Below, piece after piece: positions 1 through 5,066 of a stretch of 5,156 nt of DNA. The first letter of the stretch is position 1. Every line of letters starts with the position of its first letter. Source of the stretch: Lachnospiraceae bacterium (GTDB lineage: Bacteria > Bacillota > Clostridia > Lachnospirales > Lachnospiraceae). The stretch lies in contig JAFUXY010000108.1 of NCBI GenBank assembly GCA_017477005.1, positions 1 to 5,156 of the forward strand, written 5' to 3'. Under the pieces are notes generated by a model. It was not told where the DNA came from, did no database searches, and saw only the letters and a program-made list of their open reading frames with translations. A program made the translations under genes and the position numbers.

Positions 1-303
1 AAAATCGACCTTTTCGCCCTCCGACAGACGGATTCCCTCATTGATATCTCCGGTCACAAACACGAAATCGTCCTCTTCCCAATAGGAAGCAAACCGTTTT
101 TTCGCCTTTGCCTCATTTCGTCCGAGCGCCAGAATCCGGATTCCGAGATTTTTGAATCTTAAAACATCAATTAAAAACCCAGCAATATTCCCACTCGCTC
201 CCGAAATCAGGAAGGTTTTTCCCCTCAATCTCTCCCAGTCGATCGGAAGATTTGCCACATATTCTATGTCCGCCTGATAGAGCGGATGATGGATGATTGC
301 CAT
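1..303 (-). CDS. NAD(P)-dependent epimerase/dehydratase (extended SDR), N-terminal part, cut by the window edge
   Basis: The first 101 codons read from ATG at 303 down to the left edge; the rest lies outside the window. The protein begins MAIIHHPLYQADIEYVANLP. A Rossmann beta-strand and dinucleotide loop follow: FLISGASGNIAG at residues 31-42, with G35 and G38 in place and Ala41 where the third glycine of GxxGxxG usually sits. Further cofactor-pocket signatures are LGRN (60-63), at the end of the second strand, and GDIN (85-88), whose Asp normally contacts adenine. These identify an extended short-chain dehydrogenase/reductase of the nucleotide-sugar epimerase/dehydratase type, a soluble enzyme. 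The catalytic YxxxK is not in view, so the substrate cannot be named. The start is supported by AGGGAGA eight bases upstream. It lies 14 nt after the kinase stop on the same strand, so the two are probably co-transcribed. A role in cell-surface sugar synthesis is inference. Confidence 0.85.
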   Translation of the reverse strand, partial: MAIIHHPLYQADIEYVANLPIDWERLRGKTFLISGASGNIAGFLIDVLRFKNLGIRILALGRNEAKAKKRFASYWEEDDFVFVTGDINEGIRLSEGEKVDF

Positions 304-310
304 AAAAAAA

Positions 311-317
311 TCTCCCT
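311..317 (-). promoter_or_regulatory. Ribosome binding site of the epimerase gene, directly after the kinase stop
   Basis: On the minus strand the kinase stop TGA (320-318) is followed at once by AGGGAGA, seven T residues and ATG (303-301). The whole intercistronic gap is this site plus its spacer. There is no room for a promoter or terminator, so translation is probably coupled to the kinase gene. Confidence 0.7.
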
Positions 318-3300
318 TCATGCAGCGGACAACAGTTTCAGCAAGGCATCCCTGTCTACCGCAGATAGGGATTGCTTGATTTGGTCGAAGGCGTCCGCAA
401 AATCCTCCGGCATCCGATAATCCTTCAGCATGTCCATAACGCCATCCGCGCTGTCGAAATCGAAGGCCTCGACAAATTCCCGGATCGCGCCCATCGCTTC
501 TTTAAGCTCCTCCCGCGGTATTTCCGGTCGGAGATCTGCGTCTTCTTCGTTTTCAAGCATCGGCGTCAATTTGTCATAATACGACCGATAGAGTTTCAAA
601 AGCGGCGCCGTTTTTTCCGAAATCTCACGCTTCGCCTCCTCATCCCCCTGCTGCGCCGCATCTCCGCACTGCTCCAAATAGGCGGCATCCGCAGACAACT
701 GCATCGCCCCTATGATCCGCGACGAGCTCTTCAGCGCGTGGACGAGGATGGTATAATTTTTGTAATCTTCTTCCTCGAAATAACGCCGGATATCCGCCGA
801 CTTCCCAGGAATCGCCTCTAGGAAATCTTTCAAAACTTCAATTAATAAATCCTCTGAACCGCAGTTTTGAAGCCCTGTTTCGTAATCAATCGAAGCCAGC
901 CCCCGCAAGGCGTTCACAAGCGCAGACTCTTCAGGCGCCTTTTCCTCCCCTGCTCGTTCCGCCGCATACTCTCCAACCGGCTCCGCTCCCTCTGTCAAAC
1001 CCGAAGCCGACTCTGCTGTCGCTTCCGCACTATATTCTTCTGCACTATATTCTTCCGGACTATGCAGCTTTTCCTGTGGCAAATACTGCTGCACCATCCG
1101 CTCGAGCTTGGTCGAGTCGATCGGCTTCGAAAGATAATCCGCAAATCCCTCCTTCAAAAATTGCTCCCGGGAACCGGAGACTGCGTTCGCTGTGAGCATG
1201 ATTACCACTGCGTCCGAGGAACGATTTGCCCCTTCCTGCGTCAATTGCTCCATCTCGTGAAAGGTCTCCACGCCGTCCATCTCCGGCATACGCTGATCCA
1301 TAAAAATAATATCGTAATTATTTTTTTTCACCAAATCCAGCGCTTTTGCCCCGCTATCGGCAGTTTCTACCCCTACCAGCGTCTCCTTCAAAAGCCCCTT
1401 CACCACCGTCAGATTCATTGGCGTGTCATCGACTACCAAAATCCGAGCCTCCGGCGCCACATACTTTGCCTCATAGCGAAGATTGCCGTCTTTGAATTTC
1501 TGATAGGCTTCCGCAAAATTCCCGATTGGCTGCCACTTGACAACCTTCTGCCCCACCGAGAACGAAAAATCGCTGCCCTCTCCGTAAACGCTCTTTACTT
1601 CGAGCTCCGAATCCATCAGCGCCAACAACGCGCGAACAATGCTCATCCCCAGCCCGGTGCCCTCGATATTTTTGTTTCGTCCTTCCTCGATCCGCTCGAA
1701 GCGGGAGAAAAGCTTCTCGATATCCTCCTCTTTGATGCCGATTCCGGTGTCTTTGATATCGACATTCAAATTTATATATTCATCATTCAATTTCTCGTAT
1801 CCAACCGTCATAGTCACGCTCCCCTGTTCTGTGTACTTGACAGCATTGGTCAGAATGTTCAAAATCACCTGTTTGAGACGGATTTCGTCGCCGTAGAGGA
1901 TATGCGGCGTCTCTTCGTCCACGCAAATATCGAGCTTCAAATGCTTTTCCTCCGCCTTGACAGAAATCATATTGATCAAATCGTTGATCATAGAAGACAA
2001 CTCGTATTCGGTCGGAATCAATTCCATCTTCCCTTCTTCGAGCTTCGAGGAATCCAAAATATCATTGACCAGACCCAGCAAACTCTTCCCGGCGTTTTGA
2101 ATATCCAGCGCATAGGCAAGGATTTCTTCTTCGCTGCTTTCCCGCAGGATCATTTCATCGAGCCCCAAGACCGCATTGATCGGGGTTCGCAGCTCATGCG
2201 AGACGTTGGAGAGGAAATTGCTCTTGTTCTCCGATGTCTTTTGCGCAATCCTCAGATCCGCCGCCAGCTTCTCCTTTTCCCGCTCCTCGTCCACAAAATG
2301 CACAATATTCGTCGCCATCTGATTCAACGCCAAATACAGGTCGCCAATCTCGTCGTGGTTTAGGATCGGAAGCGACTGGATTTTCTTCAGCCGAGATTCC
2401 TTGTCCTCCTGCGGCACATCGCAAAACTCGTTGATCGACTCCGACATACGGATAATCGGAAACACGATCCATCGCTGCGCGAGCACATTGGAAAGTACAA
2501 TGAACGGAATCGCTGTGTTCAGCAGCAGCATGATTAACTTGATATCGAAGGCCACGCCAGCCCGGTTCAAAACAAACCGGCGGTGTTCCAAATGCCTCTT
2601 TGTATTTCCAGAAACATCCTGCCCGTCGTTGTTTGTGTTCGAATCCGCCTTGTTGATTGAAGCGCCAACAGATGGATTTTCTGTATCGGATTCCCCTCCC
2701 GAATCACTTTCATCCTCATCCGAGCTATACATATCGATCAGATAATCCAAATCCTCCGATGGGTCCCATTCATTATTGTTCAGGTCCAAAATATCCTCAA
2801 AGAAACTTCCCTCTCTATCCGAAAAGGCGTCCTCTCCAATGGACGGAAGCAGCGCGTTGGCAAAGGCGGAAGCGGCGACTCCGAGCACGATCCCCTCAAT
2901 GGCGATCAGTCCCATGACAAAACGGGACAGCCGCGACGTGCGAATCTGCGAAAAAATGTCCTTGTCATTCAGGTTTGGAATATATAGTCGCCCTGTGAAG
3001 GTCAAACCCCGCAGCGAATCCGGCGCCTTGATCAAAAAGAGATAGGTAATAAACACGGCGATCGAGCACTCAGGCAGTTCTCCCAGGAAAAAATTCAGTA
3101 TATTTTTGGGCGTGATCCCCGTCAAGCCTTGTCCACTCGCCAAGGAAGCCAGGGTCATTTGGATGTCTCCAAGAATAAAAGCCAGCAGGGTGCTGAGCAG
3201 GCACATGCTACGAACATCCTGGCTGTACCACCGCTTTCTTACTGCGAAAAAAGATATGATCGCGGCGATCAAATAGACGAACACGGTATAGGCACGTCCG

Positions 3301-3563
3301 ATATCAATAATGATCGTAGCCAAAAAAATCAACGCAAAGCAGACCATTGACGGAGCGAAACCGATCACACCTGCGATCAGGATTACGAGCATGCTGTCAA
3401 AGTGGAAGATCACCGAGCCTATTTTGAAACGCACCAAGCCCTCGAGCCCTCTCGTCGCGTACACAAAGGTCAGAAAGCCCGAGACAATCAGTATTCCCAT
3501 CACTGTGATAAGGTAATGCATCAGCACCCATCGATGCGCTTCTCTCATTTCCCGTTTTTCCAT
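318..3563 (-). CDS. Membrane-bound hybrid sensor histidine kinase with receiver and Hpt domains
   Basis: This 1081-residue phosphorelay protein senses a signal at the membrane and passes phosphate His-Asp-His. About eight membrane helices are visible, near 14-37, 50-70, 72-89, 91-108, 120-142, 154-177, 212-237 and 341-364. Between the last two lies an outside loop of about 100 residues, very acidic (D/E/S/N-rich at 244-316). A HAMP domain (about 362-426) and a short coiled coil lead to the HisKA domain, with SHELRTP and phospho-acceptor H456. The ATPase domain has the N box (N573), DTGIGI (605-610) and GTGLGM (635-640). The receiver (706-828) has D712, D713, phospho-acceptor D756, T791 and K813. 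An Ala/Glu-rich linker precedes an Hpt domain with HALKSSS and H942. A helical tail of about 80 residues (1001-1081) ends the protein. All catalytic residues seem intact. The start is supported by AAAGGAG eight bases upstream. The epimerase gene follows in the same operon. No output regulator is visible, so the target is unknown. Confidence 0.96.
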   Translation of the reverse strand: MEKREMREAHRWVLMHYLITVMGILIVSGFLTFVYATRGLEGLVRFKIGSVIFHFDSMLVILIAGVIGFAPSMVCFALIFLATIIIDIGRAYTVFVYLIAAIISFFAVRKRWYSQDVRSMCLLSTLLAFILGDIQMTLASLASGQGLTGITPKNILNFFLGELPECSIAVFITYLFLIKAPDSLRGLTFTGRLYIPNLNDKDIFSQIRTSRLSRFVMGLIAIEGIVLGVAASAFANALLPSIGEDAFSDREGSFFEDILDLNNNEWDPSEDLDYLIDMYSSDEDESDSGGESDTENPSVGASINKADSNTNNDGQDVSGNTKRHLEHRRFVLNRAGVAFDIKLIMLLLNTAIPFIVLSNVLAQRWIVFPIIRMSESINEFCDVPQEDKESRLKKIQSLPILNHDEIGDLYLALNQMATNIVHFVDEEREKEKLAADLRIAQKTSENKSNFLSNVSHELRTPINAVLGLDEMILRESSEEEILAYALDIQNAGKSLLGLVNDILDSSKLEEGKMELIPTEYELSSMINDLINMISVKAEEKHLKLDICVDEETPHILYGDEIRLKQVILNILTNAVKYTEQGSVTMTVGYEKLNDEYINLNVDIKDTGIGIKEEDIEKLFSRFERIEEGRNKNIEGTGLGMSIVRALLALMDSELEVKSVYGEGSDFSFSVGQKVVKWQPIGNFAEAYQKFKDGNLRYEAKYVAPEARILVVDDTPMNLTVVKGLLKETLVGVETADSGAKALDLVKKNNYDIIFMDQRMPEMDGVETFHEMEQLTQEGANRSSDAVVIMLTANAVSGSREQFLKEGFADYLSKPIDSTKLERMVQQYLPQEKLHSPEEYSAEEYSAEATAESASGLTEGAEPVGEYAAERAGEEKAPEESALVNALRGLASIDYETGLQNCGSEDLLIEVLKDFLEAIPGKSADIRRYFEEEDYKNYTILVHALKSSSRIIGAMQLSADAAYLEQCGDAAQQGDEEAKREISEKTAPLLKLYRSYYDKLTPMLENEEDADLRPEIPREELKEAMGAIREFVEAFDFDSADGVMDMLKDYRMPEDFADAFDQIKQSLSAVDRDALLKLLSAA
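1026..1063 (-). repeat. 15-bp in-frame tandem repeat in the kinase linker
   Basis: Two 15-bp copies differing at one base (1026-1040 and 1041-1055) are followed by a partial third copy (1056-1063, 7 of 8 matching). On the coding strand they give the repeated peptide EEYSA at about residues 837-846, between the receiver and Hpt domains. The unit is a multiple of three, so copy-number change by slippage would lengthen or shorten the linker without breaking the frame. Confidence 0.7.
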
Positions 3564-3571
3564 GCACCTGT

Positions 3572-3578
3572 CTCCTTT
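3572..3578 (-). promoter_or_regulatory. Ribosome binding site of the kinase gene
   Basis: The minus strand reads AAAGGAG, eight bases (ACAGGTGC) and then ATG at 3563. This is a strong, well-spaced site and fixes the start. No convincing minus-strand promoter was found upstream. The best candidate is TTGAAT (3622-3617) with a 17-base spacer to TATGTA, which is a poor -10. Confidence 0.75.
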
Positions 3579-3632
3579 ATATCAGCCGCCATATACATAT
3601 ATAATAGAAGAAACCCATTCAAATCTATATCG

Positions 3633-3724
3633 TTCACCTGTACGGTTGCATCATCCAAAAGCGATATTTTGACTGCGATAAATCGCATCAAAACATCGTT
3701 TCGGATGGCAACCGTACAGGTGAA
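3633..3724. repeat. 92-bp near-perfect palindrome (MITE-like or structured RNA element)
   Basis: The outer arms TTCACCTGTACGGTTGC (3633-3649) and its exact complement (3708-3724) pair over 17 bp. Pairing continues inward: CATCC 3652-3656 with 3703-3707; AAA 3658-3660 with 3699-3701; CGAT 3662-3665 with 3695-3698; TTTTGA 3667-3672 with 3688-3693; TGCGAT 3674-3679 with 3682-3687. Only AA remains in the centre, giving about 41 base pairs. Unpaired bases are A3650-T3651, G3661 and C3673. Two mismatches (A3657/C3702 and A3666/C3694) become U-G wobbles in a minus-strand transcript. There is no T-run at either end, so it is not an intrinsic terminator. It lies in the divergent intergenic region between kinase and nuclease genes. 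No clear target-site duplication was seen. A small non-autonomous mobile repeat or a leader hairpin are the main possibilities. Confidence 0.85.
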
Positions 3725-3805
3725 AAATTATCCGCTCTATTGTACCTCATAATTCTCCCAAAGTCCATTCTCGGTTGTGCATGAAATTCGATTTTTGAAC
3801 GCAGG

Positions 3806-3834
3806 TTGCAAGGGTCGTGCCTTTGTGCTATGAT
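3806..3834 (+). promoter_or_regulatory. Sigma-A-type promoter of the Rpn-family gene
   Basis: TTGCAA (3806-3811) and TATGAT (3829-3834) are separated by exactly 17 bases, and an extended -10 TGC stands just before TATGAT. The predicted transcript start is near 3841. That would give a short leader of about 20-25 nt before the start codon and excludes the upstream in-frame ATG at 3840 as an efficient start. Confidence 0.75.
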
Positions 3835-3866
3835 GGAGGATGAAATATCGGAGGTATCCCTTGAAC

Positions 3867-4757
3867 ATGAAGAGAAAATCACCTGAAAAGAAGCCTTTCG
3901 AACAGCTTACCATCACGGATGACTATATGTTCAAGATGGTCATGCGCAATCCCGCTCGCGTAAAGCCGCTTCTTGAAATGGTTCTCAAGAAGAAAATCCG
4001 AAAAATTGATGTTGTCGAAACGGAAAAGGCAAAAGAAACCGGGTACAACTCTCGCGGCATCCGGATGGATGTCTATATCGAGGACGATGAAAACACCGTT
4101 TATGATGTGGAGATGCAGACCGGCAAAAAACGTCACTTCGGCAAGCGGTTCAGGTATTATCAGGGCACGATAGATGTGGATATCGTGAGAAAAGGCGAGG
4201 GCGTTGGAAAGTTAAAGGCTAGCTACATTATATTCATCACCACATACGACCCGTTCGGGAAGGATTGGTATATGTACCCGTTCGAGACGCTCTGCTCGTG
4301 GGATCCAAGTATCAAGATGAACGACGCAACCCAGTGGATTGTTCTGAATACGTCCGGCACAAAGGATGCAAAAGGGCATGAGGTGAGCAGCGAGATCAAA
4401 GACATGCTTTCCTATATGAATGACGGAGTTCCGAAGTCGGATTATACAAAAATGCTTGACGCCGCTGTGAATGACATCAGGCGGAACGAGGAAAGGAGGC
4501 TAGAGTATATGAGTATCAACGCAAATGCTGGAGACTTGATTGAAGTTGGACAGTATAGTGGATATGTATCCTCTGTACGCGACAACAACGGTTTATTGGA
4601 AGACGATATTATAGCAAAGTTCTTAAAAATAAAATTGGACACAATTAAAATCATACGCTTCGTTATCACCAAGCATCCCGACTGGGACGATGAGGATGTG
4701 GCAGAGGAGGTTTTAGACTTGATGGACGAAGGCTTTGATGTGGAGATGGCATTATGA
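3867..4757 (+). CDS. Rpn-family PD-(D/E)XK nuclease (PDDEXK_2 'transposase' family)
   Basis: A 296-residue protein recognised from the family pattern: FEQLTITDDYMFKMVM (11-26), then GIRMDVYIED with D68, then YDVEMQTGK with E82 and Q84 as the PD-(D/E)XK-type metal site, RYYQGTID (96-103), and a strand followed by TYDPFG (126-131). Family members are DNA endonucleases; E. coli Rpn proteins promote recombination and act as toxic anti-phage proteins. The start is taken at ATG 3867, with GGAGG at 3850-3854 (12-base spacer). TTG 3861, two codons upstream, has a better 6-base spacer and is a real alternative. ATG 3840 abuts its GGAGG and sits at the predicted transcript start, so it was not used. 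The last 82 residues (from M215) look like a separately translated domain. GC falls to about 34% over 4501-4660, against about 48% in the 160 bases before. No terminal repeats or accessory transposition genes are visible, so this is not an evident insertion sequence. Confidence 0.88.
   Translation: MKRKSPEKKPFEQLTITDDYMFKMVMRNPARVKPLLEMVLKKKIRKIDVVETEKAKETGYNSRGIRMDVYIEDDENTVYDVEMQTGKKRHFGKRFRYYQGTIDVDIVRKGEGVGKLKASYIIFITTYDPFGKDWYMYPFETLCSWDPSIKMNDATQWIVLNTSGTKDAKGHEVSSEIKDMLSYMNDGVPKSDYTKMLDAAVNDIRRNEERRLEYMSINANAGDLIEVGQYSGYVSSVRDNNGLLEDDIIAKFLKIKLDTIKIIRFVITKHPDWDDEDVAEEVLDLMDEGFDVEMAL
4492..4499 (+). promoter_or_regulatory. Strong internal ribosome binding site within the Rpn-family gene
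   Basis: AAAGGAGG lies inside the coding region, nine bases before an in-frame ATG at 4509. It is a better match and better spaced than the site in front of the full-length gene. It encodes E-R-R at residues 209-211 in the main frame, for which purine-rich codons are only one of several choices. Confidence 0.6.
4509..4757 (+). CDS. Candidate intragenic antitoxin: C-terminal Rpn domain translated alone (RpnS-like)
   Basis: An in-frame start at codon 215 of the Rpn-family gene would give an 82-residue protein (MSINANAGDLIEVGQ...FDVEMAL) lacking the whole nuclease domain. In E. coli, Rpn genes make both a full-length toxic nuclease (RpnL) and a short C-terminal product (RpnS) from an internal start, and RpnS blocks RpnL. 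Here the same layout is visible: a consensus AAAGGAGG nine bases before ATG, placed where the domain changes. The segment starts with a low-GC stretch and ends in an acidic helical part (HPDWDDEDVAEEVLDLMDEG). A weak internal promoter, ATGACG (4420-4425) with TATACA (4443-4448) 17 bases on, could make a separate transcript but is not convincing. Separate translation and antitoxin action are inferred. Confidence 0.5.
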   Translation: MSINANAGDLIEVGQYSGYVSSVRDNNGLLEDDIIAKFLKIKLDTIKIIRFVITKHPDWDDEDVAEEVLDLMDEGFDVEMAL

Positions 4758-4758
4758 T

Positions 4759-4796
4759 GAAATTTTCATGATATTCCGATTGGAATGCAAAATTTC
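4759..4796 (+). other. Inverted repeat just after the Rpn-family stop codon
   Basis: GAAATTTT (4759-4766) and AAAATTTC (4789-4796) are exact complements. They enclose a second perfect stem, ATTCC (4773-4777) with GGAAT (4782-4786), around a GATT loop. The structure begins one base after the stop codon. No T-run follows directly (next is GCCCGGAG), so it is not a standard terminator. It could protect or pause the transcript's 3' end. Confidence 0.5.
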
Positions 4797-4821
4797 GCCC
4801 GGAGTTGGTTCGAAGTTTTTC

Positions 4822-4850
4822 TTGTATTTTCCTGCGGGATAGTGTATATT
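4822..4850 (+). promoter_or_regulatory. Promoter of the candidate antitoxin RNA
   Basis: TTGTAT (4822-4827) and TATATT (4845-4850) are 17 bases apart, which predicts transcription from about 4857. The -10 lies inside a perfect palindrome, GTGTATA-T-TATACAC (4842-4856). The only thing downstream on this strand before a terminator is a short non-coding stretch, which fits a small RNA promoter. Confidence 0.6.
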
Positions 4851-4864
4851 ATACACAAAGAGAA

Positions 4865-4875
4865 GCACCCACTCC
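4865..4875 (+). repeat. Direct repeat copy 1 (partner at 5069-5079): RNA-RNA pairing site
   Basis: GCACCCACTCC here and GCACCACCTCC at 5069-5079 match at 9 of 11 positions in the same orientation. Because the two genes converge, a direct repeat in DNA gives complementary sequences in the two RNAs. The second copy covers the toxin's GGAGG, so pairing would hide its ribosome binding site. Confidence 0.6.
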
Positions 4876-4910
4876 TTAGTGGATGCTCCCGAGCATTGGT
4901 TTATTTTATT

Positions 4911-4951
4911 AAAAAACACCTCTCTCGTTGGCAGACGAGAGAGGCATTTTT
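4911..4951. terminator. Bidirectional intrinsic terminator shared by the antitoxin RNA and toxin mRNA
   Basis: A nine-bp perfect stem, CCTCTCTCG (4919-4927) with CGAGAGAGG (4936-4944), has an 8-base loop. On the plus strand it is followed by CATTTTT. On the minus strand it is followed by GTGTTTTTT (A-run at 4911-4916). It ends both converging transcripts and starts five bases after the toxin stop codon. Confidence 0.88.
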
Positions 4952-5066
4952 ATTTGCGCTTTTTCTTTCTTCGCAGAAAGTCCAGCAGTGCTAGTATCAA
5001 GCTTCCCGCTGACATCAGCAGACCTATGATCTGCAATACCAGCGTAATTTTTTCGAAAGCTGTCAT
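4950..5066 (-). CDS. Putative holin-like toxin peptide (type I toxin, Hol_Tox-like), 38 residues
   Basis: The peptide starts MTAFEKITLVLQIIGLLMSA and consists of a short head, one hydrophobic helix (about 7-28) and the strongly basic tail LRRKKKRK. This form, including the MTAFE start, is what is known from small Firmicutes peptides called putative holin-like toxins. Such peptides insert into the cytoplasmic membrane and are held silent by an antisense RNA. The start ATG (5066-5064) has GGAGG at 5079-5075, an ideal eight bases away. The TAA stop (4952-4950) lies against the terminator hairpin, so the mRNA has almost no free 3' tail. A convergent small RNA with matching repeats faces it. The reading frame is too short for default gene callers. 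The family call is from memory of the sequence pattern; toxicity is inferred. A simple small membrane protein of another role is the main alternative. Confidence 0.78.
   Translation of the reverse strand: MTAFEKITLVLQIIGLLMSAGSLILALLDFLRRKKKRK

Larger units (their letters stand above)
4857..4952 (+). ncRNA. Candidate type I antitoxin RNA, convergent with the small toxin gene
   Basis: A transcript of about 95 nt is bounded by a promoter at 4822-4850 and an intrinsic terminator at 4919-4951. It has no useful reading frame of its own. Its 5' part folds into a hairpin, GCACCCACT (4865-4873), loop CCTT, AGTGGATGC (4878-4886), with one C/A mismatch. The segment GCACCCACTCC (4865-4875) can pair at 9 of 11 positions with the Shine-Dalgarno region of the opposing peptide mRNA (minus strand 5079-5069). 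The two RNAs are also fully complementary over about 40 nt at their 3' ends (about 4911-4952). This matches the plan of Fst/RNAII and TxpA/RatA-type systems, in which the RNA blocks translation or triggers decay of the toxin mRNA. Exact ends and action are inferred. Confidence 0.6.

Noticed and set aside
867..2363. A 498-codon open frame on the plus strand opposite the kinase, and many shorter frames over 318-3563
   Set aside because: They are antisense shadows. The minus-strand frame has complete kinase, receiver and Hpt motifs, while these have His/Arg/Leu-rich sequence with no recognisable domain.
3633..3724. The large palindrome as an intrinsic terminator
   Set aside because: Neither side has a T-run in the right orientation (AAAAATTA on the right, CGATATAG on the left), and both flanking genes point away from it.
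3840..3866. Longer start of the Rpn-family gene at ATG 3840
   Set aside because: Its GGAGG is immediately adjacent with no spacer, and the predicted transcript start is at about 3841. Starts at 3861 or 3867 after GGAGG 3850-3854 fit better.
3564..4800. The Rpn gene with its flanks as an insertion sequence
   Set aside because: No matching terminal inverted repeats or target duplication were found around the gene. The palindrome's arms both lie on one side of it.
4848..4853. Minus-strand TATAAT within the -10 palindrome as a leftward promoter
   Set aside because: The position 17 bases upstream on that strand reads AGGAGT, not a -35, and no leftward gene starts nearby.
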